Shown here: in pieces, positions 52,146 to 61,655 of the stretch | Layout of the letters: each line of letters opens with the position of its first letter | How positions within the stretch are numbered: the first letter of the stretch is position 1 | Source of the DNA: Actinomadura physcomitrii | GTDB taxonomy: Bacteria > Actinomycetota > Actinomycetes > Streptosporangiales > Streptosporangiaceae | Direction of reading: 5' to 3' | NCBI RefSeq assembly: GCF_008923205.2 | Contig: NZ_WBMS02000011.1 | Coordinates: forward strand, 1-64,000 | Length of the DNA: 64,000 nt | Position numbers and translations under genes: made by a program | The notes under the pieces: model-generated | Database searches by the model: none | The model's input: the letters and a program-made list of their open reading frames with translations, nothing else | Told to the model about the DNA's origin: nothing

Positions 52146-54379
52146 GGGGCCTCCCAGCCGAGCACGCGCAGGGCCGTCGCGACGGCGGGCGCCGCGCGTT
52201 TCTCGTCGACGTCGCCGGCGGGCGGGCGCGGCGGCCCGGCGCCCGCGCCCGCGCGGCGGACCCGCTCGCCGATCGTGCGCCGCTCCGCCGCCGCGTACGC
52301 GCCGAACGTGCGCCGCAGCAGCGGCAGGACGTCGGTGAACGCGTCGGCGGGCAGCCCCGCGATCCAGCCGTCGACCAGCCGGAGCAGCTCCTCGTCGTGC
52401 ACGAGGACGAGCCCGCCGCCGGACAGGAATCCCTCGACCCAGGCGGCGGCGCGGGCGGGCGCGGCGCCCACCGACACGGCGCGGGCCATCCGGGCGGGGA
52501 CGTCGTCCAGCCGGCCCGCGTCGAGCAGCAGCCGGGTGACGCGGCCCTCGAGCAGCCCGTGCAGGGTCTCCGGCCGGGCGATCAGCGCCTTCAGTGCGGC
52601 GCGCCAGCGGTCGAGGTGCGCCTCGTCGGCGAGCAGGGCGAGGGCGCCGTGCACGGCGTCGACGTGGCCGAGGAAGTCGCGGGCCGCGTCGTCGTCGAGG
52701 CCGGACACGGCGGGCGGCAGGCCGACGCAGATCCGGACGACCAGGCCGTCGACGACCGTGCGCAGCGGACCCGTCGCGGTGCCGCGAACGTCCCCGTAGC
52801 GCAGCGCCCGCACGAGCGCGGGCAGCGCCGCCATCAGGTGCGCGACGTCGGTGTCGAGCGCGGCCCGGTCGGCGAGGGCCCGCATCACGGTCGGCAGCGC
52901 GTCGCCGAGGTCGGCGAGCAGGCAGCGCTCCGCGACGGACGTCAGGTCCGGCAGCGCCGCGGCGCCGGCGGCCAGCGCCTCCGCGCGGGCCGTGGTCGCG
53001 TCCCGCACGGTCGTGCCCCACGCGCTCGCCTCGATCAGCTCGACGTCGAACTCGGGCCGCCACATCAGCGTCCAGGTCTCCCGGAACGTCCCCTTCGACC
53101 GGCTCTCCGCGGGCACGCCCCAGTCGACGTCCAGCAGCCGGAGCCGGTGCAGCAGCCGGCTGCGCTGAAGGTCGGTGGGCTTGCGCAGGTCGAGGTCCTG
53201 CTCGCGTTCGAGCGCGGACGGCTTGAGCCGCAGCCGCCGCTGCTCGGCCTGCAGGTCGCGCTGGAGCGGCACCATCGGCGTCCGGTCCGGGACGGCGCCG
53301 AGCCGTTCCCCGACGACCATCCGCGTGCGGATCAGCTCGACGGGCAGCTCGGCGCCCTCGCACAGCACCGCGCGGGTCGCCTCGGTGACCTCGTCCAGCC
53401 CGGCGAGGGGGCGGTCGCGCAGCGCGGCGAGCGTCTCGGCCAGCCGGACCGCCTCGATCACGTGCGCGGACGAGACGTGCAGGTCCTCCTCGCGCAGCAG
53501 CCGCGCGGCGGCGGCGAGCCAGCGCTCGACCGGCCGGTCCGGCGCCGCGAACAGGTGGTGGTACCAGCCGGGGGAGCGGACGCCCGCGCCGTAGCCGGAG
53601 CGGCCCGCCAGCCGCCCGTGCGTCCACGGCACCCACGTCATCGCGATCTTCGTCTTCGGCAGCCCGCGCAGCATCCGGTCGTCGTGCGCCGCGGGCACCT
53701 TCGCCGTCAGCGCCGGGACGTGCCAGGCGCCGCAGACCACCGCGATCCGCTCGAACCCCTCCTTGCGGGCGCGGCGGACCGTCCGGCGCATGTGGGCCTC
53801 GCGCTGCTCCTCGCGCCGGTCGACGCGGGACGGCCCGACCCGCTCGCGCAGCTCGGCCATGGCCTCGGCGATCGCCGGGAACGGCGAGGGGCCCTCATGG
53901 CGGTGCTCGACCACGTCGTCCCACCAGCGTTCGGCGTCGTCGTAGCCCGCGGCCTTCGCCAGCGTCCCGAGCGGATCGAGCCGGACGTCCTCCGCCTGCT
54001 TCTCCGTGTCCTCCGCCTGCTCCGGCGGGACGAGCTGGTGCGCGGCGGGCAGGTCGCAGAACCGGACGGCCGCGCCCGCCGCCAGCCCGTACCGGATCGC
54101 CTGCCACTCCGGGCTGAACTCCGCGAACGGCCAGAACGCGGCCCTCCGGCCGTCCTCGCGCGCCGGGGCGCCGGACGTCCCGGCGGGGGAGTAGGCCAGC
54201 AGCGCGACCGGCGGGACCATGCCGGGGTCGCCGGCCAGCTCCACGATCCCGTCGGCCTCCGGCGGCCCCTCGATCAGGATCGCGTCGGGACCGAACTCCT
54301 CCAGCGCGCCGCGAAGCGCGCGCGCCGAGCCGGGACCGTGGTGGCGGATCCCGAAGACCTCGACCCGTCCGGCCGTCAA
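52142..54379 (-). CDS. DUF5682 family protein (ChaN/EreA/Tiki-like fold proposed)
   Basis: Protein of 745 residues. The N-terminal region shows VEVFGIRHHGPGSARALR, PDAILIEGPPEADGIVELAG and later IAVVCGAWHVPALTAKVP; the spaced His, Glu and His residues resemble the ChaN/erythromycin-esterase/Tiki group, which supports a hydrolase or protease-like active site by inference. The rest is helical. The start is TTG 54379 after GGAGGTG, overlapping the MoxR stop (TTGA); no better start is in frame nearby. It sits between MoxR and VWA genes, so it is likely part of the same machinery. The biochemical activity of DUF5682 is not known to me. Confidence 0.82.
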   Translation of the reverse strand: MTAGRVEVFGIRHHGPGSARALRGALEEFGPDAILIEGPPEADGIVELAGDPGMVPPVALLAYSPAGTSGAPAREDGRRAAFWPFAEFSPEWQAIRYGLAAGAAVRFCDLPAAHQLVPPEQAEDTEKQAEDVRLDPLGTLAKAAGYDDAERWWDDVVEHRHEGPSPFPAIAEAMAELRERVGPSRVDRREEQREAHMRRTVRRARKEGFERIAVVCGAWHVPALTAKVPAAHDDRMLRGLPKTKIAMTWVPWTHGRLAGRSGYGAGVRSPGWYHHLFAAPDRPVERWLAAAARLLREEDLHVSSAHVIEAVRLAETLAALRDRPLAGLDEVTEATRAVLCEGAELPVELIRTRMVVGERLGAVPDRTPMVPLQRDLQAEQRRLRLKPSALEREQDLDLRKPTDLQRSRLLHRLRLLDVDWGVPAESRSKGTFRETWTLMWRPEFDVELIEASAWGTTVRDATTARAEALAAGAAALPDLTSVAERCLLADLGDALPTVMRALADRAALDTDVAHLMAALPALVRALRYGDVRGTATGPLRTVVDGLVVRICVGLPPAVSGLDDDAARDFLGHVDAVHGALALLADEAHLDRWRAALKALIARPETLHGLLEGRVTRLLLDAGRLDDVPARMARAVSVGAAPARAAAWVEGFLSGGGLVLVHDEELLRLVDGWIAGLPADAFTDVLPLLRRTFGAYAAAERRTIGERVRRAGAGAGPPRPPAGDVDEKRAAPAVATALRVLGWEAP

Positions 54380-55485
54380 GACACCTCCCGGCAGGCGCGG
54401 TAGAAGTCACGCCACTCCGGCCGGTCCCGGACGACGGCCTCCAGGTACTCCTGCCACACCACCCGGTCCGACACCGGGTCCTGGACGACGGCGCCGACGA
54501 GCCCGCCAGCGACGTCCGCCGCGCGCAGCACCCCGTCGCCGAAGTGCGCGGCGAGGGCCAGCCCGCTGGTGATCACCGAGATGGCCTCGGCGGTGCTGAG
54601 CGTCCCGCTCGGCGACTTCAACTGGGTGCGGCCGTCGGCGGTGAGCCCGGAGCGCAGCTCCCGGAACACGGTCACCACCCGGCGGATCTCCTCCAGGCCC
54701 GCCGGGGCCTGCGGCAGCTCCAGCGACGCGCCGATCCGCTCGACGCGGCGGGAGACGATGTCGACCTCGTCCTCGACGGTGTCGGGCAGCGGCAGCACCA
54801 CCGTGTTGAACCGCCGCCGCAGCGCGCTGGACAGCTCGTTCACGCCCCGATCGCGGTCGTTCGCGGTCGCGATGACGGTGAACCCCTTGCGCGCCTGCAC
54901 CTCGGTGCTCAGCTCCGGGACCGGCAGCGTCTTCTCCGACAGCACCGTGATCAGGGCGTCCTGGACGTCGGACGGCATCCGGGTCAGCTCCTCGATCCGC
55001 GCCACCGACCCGCGCCGCATCGCCCGCATCAGCGGGCTCTCGACCAGCGCCTTCTCCGACGGGCCCTCCGCGAGCAGCCGCGCGTAGTTCCAGCCGTAGC
55101 GGATCGCCTCCTCCGCCGTGCCGGCCGTGCCCTGCACCAGCAGCGTCGAGTCGCCGCTGATCGCCGCCGCGAGATGCTCCGACACCCACGTCTTCGCGGT
55201 GCCGGGGACGCCGAGCAGCAGCAGCGCCCGGTCGGTCGCCAGCGTCGCCACCGCGACCTCCATCAGCCGCCGCCGGCCCACGTACTTCGGCGAGACGATC
55301 GTCCCGTCGGGCAGCTCCCCGCCGAGCAGGTACGTCGTGACGGCCCACGGCGACAGCCGCCAGCCCGGCGGGCGGGGCCGGTCGTCGTGCTCGGCCAGCC
55401 GGGCCAGCTCGCCGGCGTACTCCTGCTCGGCGTGCGGTCGCAGCACCCCGGCGGGCACGGGGTCTCCGGTCACGGGTTCGGTCAC
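54376..55485 (-). CDS. MoxR-type AAA ATPase
   Basis: AAA protein of 369 residues. Walker A LLLLGVPGTAKTW, a Walker B position reading VARIEELTRM, sensor 1 FTVIATANDRDRGVNEL and arginine-finger region SSALRRRFNTVVLPLP are visible. The Walker B acidic pair is EE rather than DE. MoxR proteins act as chaperone-like ATPases that remodel a VWA-bearing partner, which is encoded two genes downstream. GTG 55485 overlaps the DUF5691 stop by four bases. The product is cytoplasmic. Confidence 0.9.
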   Translation of the reverse strand: MTEPVTGDPVPAGVLRPHAEQEYAGELARLAEHDDRPRPPGWRLSPWAVTTYLLGGELPDGTIVSPKYVGRRRLMEVAVATLATDRALLLLGVPGTAKTWVSEHLAAAISGDSTLLVQGTAGTAEEAIRYGWNYARLLAEGPSEKALVESPLMRAMRRGSVARIEELTRMPSDVQDALITVLSEKTLPVPELSTEVQARKGFTVIATANDRDRGVNELSSALRRRFNTVVLPLPDTVEDEVDIVSRRVERIGASLELPQAPAGLEEIRRVVTVFRELRSGLTADGRTQLKSPSGTLSTAEAISVITSGLALAAHFGDGVLRAADVAGGLVGAVVQDPVSDRVVWQEYLEAVVRDRPEWRDFYRACREVS

Positions 55486-57062
55486 GGGGCGAGCTCCTTC
55501 AGCATCTCGGCACGGAAGCGCAGGGTGGTGAGCAGGGCCGGGACGGCGCGCGGCACGGCCCGGGCCGCCTCCCCGGGCGGGCGGCGGGCGAGCAGGTCCT
55601 CCAGCCGGGACGCGGCGGACGGGTCGAGTCGCCGCTCGGCGAGCCGGCACAGCTGGGTCAGGGCGTGCTCGTCGCGGCGGGTCGGCCGGCCGGCGGACGC
55701 GGCGAGCGTGCCGACCACGGCGGCGGCGAGGTCGCCGGTCCACGGGCCGGGGACCCGCTCCAGGATGGGCGGCAGCTCCGACCGGCCCTCCACCCAGCGG
55801 ATCAGCCCCGCCGCCGCGGCGTCCCGCTCGCCGGCGGGCAGCACCGCGAGCAGGTCGGCGAGCGCGCCCGGCTCGTCGACCATGACCCCGCCCTTCAGCA
55901 GCGCGCGCGCCCACTCGGCGTCGTGCTGCTTGAGCGCGGCCCGCGCCCATCCGATGTGCACGTCCCGGGCGTCGCCGTCGTGCTCGTCGCGGCCGGACCG
56001 CCCCTCGGACGCCCCGGCCCCCGCCACGGGCAGGCACACGATCTCCATCGGCGGCAGCCCGAACAGGTCCGTCCAGGTGCCGAGCGGCGTGCGGGCGAGG
56101 ATCTCGCGCAGCCAGGCCGCCCGCGTGCCCACCGGGCGGCCCCCGCCGCCGGGCGCGAACGACCCGCCGGGATGGAACGGGACGCCGTCGCGCGCCAGGT
56201 CCTCATCGTGCGCGGCCGGCGGCTCGACCATGATCCACGTCTGCTCGCGGCCCCGCACGGTGCGCCGCCGGGGGGTCAGGCAGGCGCGGGCCCGCGCGGC
56301 CATCCGCTCCCCGTACGCGGAGCCGGGCAGCCTCGCGAGCAGGTCGGCGGCGAGCTGCCGGACGTCCTTGCCGCGGTCCTCCAGGGCCGATTCCAGGAAC
56401 TCCTCGTCGTCGGGCGACAGCCCGGTCCGGAACGTGGCGAGGAAGGCGGCGCGGTCGGGCGCGGGCTCCTTCGCCCACGTCTCCCGCAGCGCCTCGCGCG
56501 CGGCTGCGGGGTCGCGGCGGCGCAGCGCGGTCAGGTGCGCGGCCCGCTGGTTGCGGGTGCCGGTCTCCCAGACCTCGGCGCCGCCGCCCGGGTCGCCGCC
56601 CGCGCCGACCAGGTAGGCCCAGTCGGTGTTGCGCAGGGCCAGCCACACGCCGCGGCGCCCGGCCGCGCGGCCGATCGACGGCCGCAGCATCCGGTCGCCC
56701 CGGCCGCGCTCGAGCAGGTCGGGCAGCAGCCGCGCGGGCACCCGCCACCCGTGCGCCGCCGCCGCGTCCAGCCACTCGGGCAGCACCTCGACGTGCTCGC
56801 CGCGCAGGATCCGGCCGAGCCGCTCGGCCGCCGCGGGCGGCACGACCGGCGCCTCCTCGCCGGGCGCCGGGGCGATCGCCTCGGCGGCCCCGCGCCCGGG
56901 GAGGCGCCCGGCCCGCCGCGCGACGGCCAGCAGGGCGGCCTGGTCCAGCAGCCGGCCCGCCTTGTCGGCGTCCCCGCCGTCCGGTGCCTCGGGCAGGACG
57001 GGCGGGTCGCGGCGCTCGGTGCCGAGCAGCGCCGCGGTGACGTGCTCGTTCCAGCCGTTCAC
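55482..57062 (-). CDS. DUF5691 family protein
   Basis: Protein of 526 residues recognised by its N-terminus (VTAALLGTERRDPP) and by RMLRPSIGRAAGRRGVWLAL followed by RNTDWAYLVG. The rest is helical and repeat-like (ALRRRDPAAAREALRETWAKE, PDDEEFLESALEDRGKDVRQ), as in HEAT-type scaffolds. ATG 57062 overlaps the SWIM gene stop and its own stop overlaps the MoxR start. Its function is unknown; constant neighbourhood with MoxR, SWIM and DUF5682 genes suggests an adaptor in one complex. Confidence 0.85.
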   Translation of the reverse strand: MNGWNEHVTAALLGTERRDPPVLPEAPDGGDADKAGRLLDQAALLAVARRAGRLPGRGAAEAIAPAPGEEAPVVPPAAAERLGRILRGEHVEVLPEWLDAAAAHGWRVPARLLPDLLERGRGDRMLRPSIGRAAGRRGVWLALRNTDWAYLVGAGGDPGGGAEVWETGTRNQRAAHLTALRRRDPAAAREALRETWAKEPAPDRAAFLATFRTGLSPDDEEFLESALEDRGKDVRQLAADLLARLPGSAYGERMAARARACLTPRRRTVRGREQTWIMVEPPAAHDEDLARDGVPFHPGGSFAPGGGGRPVGTRAAWLREILARTPLGTWTDLFGLPPMEIVCLPVAGAGASEGRSGRDEHDGDARDVHIGWARAALKQHDAEWARALLKGGVMVDEPGALADLLAVLPAGERDAAAAGLIRWVEGRSELPPILERVPGPWTGDLAAAVVGTLAASAGRPTRRDEHALTQLCRLAERRLDPSAASRLEDLLARRPPGEAARAVPRAVPALLTTLRFRAEMLKELAP

Positions 57063-58357
57063 AGCGGCACCGCTCCCTCGTCGGCCTGCCAGGCGGTCAG
57101 CGGCCGCAGCCCCTCAGGCGTCCACTCCCCGGCGAGCGTGACGGGCCCGCCGCCGGACACCGCCAGCAGCCGCCAGGGATCGGCCGTCCGCAGCGGCAGC
57201 GCATCGCCCGCCTCGTCGATCACGTGCAGGTCGCCGCCCTCACCACGGGCGAGCCGCACCCGTTCCAGCGTCGCGGGCCAGCGCTCCAGCCACGGATCGC
57301 TCGCCACCGCCGCCGCGTGGTCGTCCAGGAACCCGGCGACGGACGTCCCGCCGGGCGTCGCCGGGACCGCCGGGCCATGCCGCTCGGCGACCAGCGCCCG
57401 CAGCGGCCGGGCGCCCGGATAGAACGCCAGCTCGGCGTCGACCTCGGTGCCGACGGCCAGCGAGGAGTCCAGCACCGCGCCGGGCGCCGCGAACGACAGC
57501 ACGAGCGCCGGGCGCCCGCTCTCGCGGCCCCGCAGCCAGACCCGCCGGGTGGTGAGCTGGTCCTGCACGGTGTCGCGCGACCCCGTCACGCACCAGCGGT
57601 CACGGACGCGCTCCCCATGACCCAGCACATCGTCCTGCGCGACGGTGAACCCGACCCGCGAACGCACCGTGTCGCGCAGCCCCTCGGGCAGCTCGCCGCG
57701 CCGCCGGTACGCCCGGACGAGCAGCCGCAGCAGCGCGTACTCCTCCAGCAGCCGGTCGGGCCACCCCGGCTGCCGGGGGATCGCCGCCAGCGCCCTGACC
57801 TGCCCCGACAACGCACCCGCCTGCGCGTCGACGAGCCGCCGCGCGGCGTCGTCCCACAGCCCGTAGGGCGCCTTCTCCGCCTGCGCGAGCCCGTGCGCCA
57901 CCTGGTCGCGCAGCCACTGGTCGAGCTCGGCGAGGCCGTCCTCGACGCGCCGCTCGCGCCGCTCCACCGTCTTCGGATCGCGCGCCTTCGCCGCGCCCGC
58001 GGCCTTGCGCTCGCGCGCCTTCCCCTCCCGCTCACGCCGCTGCTCGATCCACTCCGCCGCCCAGCCGGGCCGCGGACCGCCCGCGACCGCGCCGTCCGAC
58101 CACAGGAGCAGCAGCCCCAGGACGTGCTTGCACGGGATCTTGCGACTCGGGCACGAGCAGCGGAACGCCGGACCGGCCAGGTCGGCGCACGCCCGGTAGG
58201 CGCTCGCGCCGCTGCCCTGGCACTCGCCCCAGACGGCCTCGCCGTCGCAGCCCGTCCCGCCCCACTTGGCCGGCCGGGCGACACCGCCGGCCGCCTTCGC
58301 GGCCGCCGCGTCCGGTGCCAGCGCGGCGACCCGCCCCCGATCCCATCGACCGCTCAC
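57059..58357 (-). CDS. SWIM zinc-finger protein, first gene of the SWIM-MoxR-VWA operon
   Basis: Protein of 432 residues. The SWIM finger CxCx6CxH appears as FRCSCPSRKIPCKHVLGLLL near residue 80, ahead of an Ala/Arg/Lys coiled region and a C-terminal beta-rich domain (VRSRVGFTVAQDDVLGHGER and following). SWIM domains bind DNA or protein, so this may be the recognition subunit. It begins at GTG 58357 and opens a five-gene operon in which every junction is a 4-base overlap. The promoter must lie in the 68 bases between it and the M50 peptidase gene, or further upstream in that gene's transcript. Confidence 0.88.
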   Translation of the reverse strand: MSGRWDRGRVAALAPDAAAAKAAGGVARPAKWGGTGCDGEAVWGECQGSGASAYRACADLAGPAFRCSCPSRKIPCKHVLGLLLLWSDGAVAGGPRPGWAAEWIEQRREREGKARERKAAGAAKARDPKTVERRERRVEDGLAELDQWLRDQVAHGLAQAEKAPYGLWDDAARRLVDAQAGALSGQVRALAAIPRQPGWPDRLLEEYALLRLLVRAYRRRGELPEGLRDTVRSRVGFTVAQDDVLGHGERVRDRWCVTGSRDTVQDQLTTRRVWLRGRESGRPALVLSFAAPGAVLDSSLAVGTEVDAELAFYPGARPLRALVAERHGPAVPATPGGTSVAGFLDDHAAAVASDPWLERWPATLERVRLARGEGGDLHVIDEAGDALPLRTADPWRLLAVSGGGPVTLAGEWTPEGLRPLTAWQADEGAVPL

Positions 58358-58425
58358 TCCCCGAAACTATCCGCCCCGTCCGACATTCTCAGCGGGACGT
58401 CCCGCGCGGCGGGCGGGCCGCCCGC

Positions 58426-59178
58426 TCACTGGCCGGGGAGCGTGGGCAGGTGCACGGAGACGTCGGGGAACAGCAGGGCGCCGCCGGCGAGGAGGGCGAC
58501 GAGCGCGGTGGCGCCGAACAGCGAGACCCAGGCCAGGCCCGGCACGCCGGTGAGGTGCGCGAGCTGGTCGGCGTCGGAGCTCGGCGCCATGTGCCGGGTG
58601 CGCATCCGCTGCAGCTCGATCACCGGCCGGGTCGCGGCGAGCAGCAGGAACCAGGCCGCGAGGTAGGCGAAGCCGGCCTGCACCTCGGCGCTGCCGAACC
58701 AGGACACCAGGAACACGACCGCGCCGGTCGCGACGACCGACAGCGCGCCGTAGGCGTTGCGGATCATCACCAGCATCGCGGCGAGCAGGGCGAGGGTGAA
58801 CCAGAGCATCAGCGTGATGCGGCCGGCGGCGAGCAGCAGCGCGAAGAACAGGCCGAGCAGCGGCGGCGTCGTGTACCCGGCCATCGCGGTGAAGATCATG
58901 CCGGGGCCGTGCGGCTTGCCGCGCGAGACGGTGACGCCGGAGGTGTCGGAGTGCAGTTTGATGCCGTCCAGCTTGCGGCCGGTGACGAGGGCGATCAGCG
59001 CGTGCCCGCCCTCGTGCGCGATCGTCACCGTGTTGCGCGCGATCCGCCAGGTGGGGCCGTGCAGCACCGCGCCGAGGGCGACGGCGCCGACGAGGACGAC
59101 CAGCCACCACGGGGGGTCCGGCTGCGTTCCCGTCACGCGGTTCCACAGGTCGGCGATGCTTGCGTGTTCCACGTCCAC
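58426..59178 (-). CDS. M50-type membrane metallopeptidase
   Basis: Membrane protein of 250 residues with about seven hydrophobic segments. The zinc motif HExxH appears as TIAHEGGHALIAL near residue 54, followed by LDGIKLHSDTSGVTVSRG, the strand region common to actinobacterial M50B-like proteins. Site-2-type peptidases cut within the membrane to release regulators, but many members of this subgroup are uncharacterised. It lies upstream of the SWIM operon on the same strand, 68 bases away, and could be its first gene. Its ATG 59178 follows a CGAGGTG-like site. Confidence 0.82.
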   Translation of the reverse strand: MDVEHASIADLWNRVTGTQPDPPWWLVVLVGAVALGAVLHGPTWRIARNTVTIAHEGGHALIALVTGRKLDGIKLHSDTSGVTVSRGKPHGPGMIFTAMAGYTTPPLLGLFFALLLAAGRITLMLWFTLALLAAMLVMIRNAYGALSVVATGAVVFLVSWFGSAEVQAGFAYLAAWFLLLAATRPVIELQRMRTRHMAPSSDADQLAHLTGVPGLAWVSLFGATALVALLAGGALLFPDVSVHLPTLPGQ

Positions 59179-59596
59179 CTCGGGGTCGTCGGTCGGGGAT
59201 GCCCAACCTTAGGACGTCGGGGATAACGTTCGCGTTCGGTTCGCGACGCCAGGGATCGGGCGATGACCGCCGGGGACCGACATCGGACGACTCGTCCGGT
59301 CGGTGCCGGGTCTCGACCCGCCGCTCGGCAGCGGGTGATCCACGTCACGCCTACTGTCGCGTAACCCGCGCAGTATCGCGATTCGCCAGGTGAGATGTGA
59401 CGAATCCCGTTATCGTGTGGCCCGCGCAATCGTTAGGGTGCCCTTCGCGCCGAGGTTCCCAGGCTCGCTTCCGGCGCCGAGGGCAGGGCCCCGCCCGCCG
59501 GCACCGTCGGCGGCGCGGCGGGGGTTGGCGCCGGCCGCAGCGTGCCACCGCGAGTTCCGGAGCGGGTGGCCCCGGCGCGACGAGAGGTGACGGGGA
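59179..59596. other. Gene-free divergent region
   Basis: About 418 bases between the peptidase gene and the fibronectin-protein remnant. No frame resembles a protein. A TAGGGT box at 59434-59439 preceded by TTATCG at 59410-59415 (18-base spacing) could be a promoter for the plus-strand remnant, reflecting a formerly active operon. Nothing else stands out. Confidence 0.4.
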
Positions 59597-60545
59597 TTGA
59601 GCGGGGATCGATCGCCCGCGCGGGACGCGGGCCCGCGCGGGCCGCTGCGGCATTTCCGGCGCGACCGGCTGACCGGCCAGCTCGCGGCCGGCCTGGTCGG
59701 CCTGCTCTGCGTGAGCGCGCTCGTCTACGGCGTCGGGACGGCGAGCGCCAAGTACAGGCTCGCCGACGCCGGCGCCTGGCTCAGCGTCGGCGCGAAGGGC
59801 CTCGTCGTGCACGCCAACGGGCTGGCCGGCAAGGTCGACGGGAAGGCCGCCGTCGTCCCGTAGACGCGCGGCCACCACATCAAGATCGTCCAGGACGGGA
59901 CGGCGGTACTGTCGGGCGAGGTCGTCACGGCCCATCACCGGCGGCAGCAGCTCCAGCAGCGCGCCAGGCCGGTCCTCCCTCGTCCCGGAGGACGTGACGG
60001 CCCTCGCGGTGCCGGTGATCGCGCACCCGTCGGCGCGCCCGCCAGCAGCGCCACCTCGTGCTGACGCCGCTGGGGCGGGGGACGGCGGCCGTGTCGGCGG
60101 CGCGGTGTACGCGTCGATCGCGGCCGCCGCGCTGGCGGTCGCGTACCTGACGGCCGTCCTGCTCGCGCCCGCCCTGCGCCGCAGGCGCCGCCGGACCGGC
60201 GACCCCGGCGACCGCATCACCGGCGCCTGGCACCAGGCGCTCGACCACCTCGCGGACGTCGGCCTGTCCACCGCCCGCACGCTCACCGCGCACGAGGTCG
60301 CCGGGTTCGGCGCGGCCGAGGTCGGCGAGGACGCCCGCGGGCACCTCGGCCCGCTCGCCGACCTGGTCAACCGCAGCCGGTTCGCCGCGTCCCGCCCGGA
60401 CCCGAACGCCGCCGACCGGGCCTGGCACCACCGACCAGCTCGGACGGCTCGTCACCGCGAAGGCCGGGCGGCTGCGCCGGCTCCGCCGCCGGCTGCACCC
60501 GCGCTCGCTCCGCGACCCGCGCGCCAAGACGTCGCGGGGCGCTGA
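59597..60545 (+). pseudogene. Deletion scar: fibronectin-type protein head joined to transglutaminase-like tail
   Basis: TTG 59597 encodes a head with GQLAAGLVGLLCVSALVYGV and SAKYRLADAGAWLSVGAKG, then LVVHANGLAGKVDGKAAVVP before TAG 59861-59863; the frame continues RGHHIKIVQDGTAVL. This is the start of the very large fibronectin-III secreted proteins of actinobacteria. From about 60100 the sequence is instead a membrane helix and RITGAWHQALDHLADVGLST, ARTLTAHEVAGFGAAEVGED, the C-terminus of TgpA-type transglutaminases. A further frameshift near 60425 moves to TTDQLGRLVTAKAGRLRRL. In intact genomes I recall MoxR and DUF58 genes between these two, so one large deletion seems to have removed them. 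Confidence 0.75.
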
Positions 60546-60697
60546 CCGCCTTCCCGTTCCGCGTGGAGGACGGGCACGGCGTGCCGTCCGGCATGATCGA
60601 TATACCGTGGCCGCATGCGGTGGTGGAGAAGGTCTTCCGGCGCGGCGGTGACCGTACGCCCGGAGCGGCGGCGCCCCTCTATTCCGGGGGACGGCTC

Positions 60698-61633
60698 GTG
60701 ACGGCCCGCCGGGTCCGCGTGCCGGGCTCGCTCGATCTGGAGCTGGCCTGGGAGGCGGTGTCCGGGGTGCTCGCGCCGACGCCCGCCGTCCCGTCCGGCC
60801 TCGCACCGGACGCGCTGCTGAAGCTGGAGACGTTCCAGCCGACCGGCTCGTTCAAGGTGCGCGGCGCGCTCGCCGCCGTCGCGGCGCTGCCGGACGGGAC
60901 GCCCGCCGTCACCGCGAGCGCCGGCAACCACGGCCTCGGCATGGGGTACGCGGCGGCGCGGTCCGGCGCGGACGTGACGGTGGTGGTCTCGACGCGGGCG
61001 TCGCAGGTGAAGGTGGACCGGATCGGCGCGTTCCCCGTCCGGCTCGTCCAGCACGGCGACACCTACGACGAGGCCGAGGCGCACGCGATGACGCTGCCCG
61101 GCCACTACGTCTCGCCCTACAACGACCCGGCGGTCATCGCCGGGCAGGGCACCATCGGCCGGGAGCTGGACGCGCAGGCGGACGGCCCGCTCACGGTGGT
61201 CGCGCCGGTCGGCGGCGGCGGGCTGCTCGCCGGGCTCAGCCTGTGGGCGCGCGAGCGCGGCGGCGTGCGGATCGCCGGGGTGGAGTCGGCGGTGTCGCGC
61301 GGCGTGTCGGCGTCGGTCGCGGCCGGGCGGGTGGTCGAGGTGGAGGTCGGCGAGACGTTCGCCGACGGGCTGCCCGGCAACCTGGAGGCCGGCTGCGTGA
61401 CGCCGGAGGTGATCGGGACGGGCGCGGCGCTGACCGCCGTCACCGACGCCGAGATCCGCACCGCGCTGCGTTGGCTGTTCGCCGAGCACGGCCTGGTCGC
61501 CGAGGGCGCGGGCGCGGCGGGCGTCGCGGCGGTGCTGGCCGGAAAGGTCGAGATCGTCGGACGGCCGGTCGTGGTCGTGTCCGGCCGCAACATCACCGTC
61601 CCGACCTACACCGGCGCCCTCCAAGAGCCCTGA
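60698..61633 (+). CDS. Threonine/serine dehydratase-like PLP enzyme
   Basis: Fold-type II pyridoxal-phosphate protein of about 311 residues. The PLP lysine lies in QPTGSFKVRGALAA, the substrate loop in TASAGNHGLGM and the phosphate-binding glycine loop in VAPVGGGGLLAGL. There is no C-terminal ACT-like regulatory domain, so it belongs to the short catabolic or serine racemase/dehydratase type. GTG 60698 follows GGGGGA at good spacing; starts further up lack family sequence. It sits between two regions of decay but is itself intact. Confidence 0.88.
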   Translation: MTARRVRVPGSLDLELAWEAVSGVLAPTPAVPSGLAPDALLKLETFQPTGSFKVRGALAAVAALPDGTPAVTASAGNHGLGMGYAAARSGADVTVVVSTRASQVKVDRIGAFPVRLVQHGDTYDEAEAHAMTLPGHYVSPYNDPAVIAGQGTIGRELDAQADGPLTVVAPVGGGGLLAGLSLWARERGGVRIAGVESAVSRGVSASVAAGRVVEVEVGETFADGLPGNLEAGCVTPEVIGTGAALTAVTDAEIRTALRWLFAEHGLVAEGAGAAGVAAVLAGKVEIVGRPVVVVSGRNITVPTYTGALQEP

Positions 61634-61655
61634 GCGCGCCGGCGGTGCGGGCGGG

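Noticed and set aside
59351..60370. Minus-strand frame through the fibronectin/transglutaminase scar
   Set aside because: Ser/Arg/Pro-rich translation with no family match, whereas the plus strand shows recognisable protein fragments on both sides.
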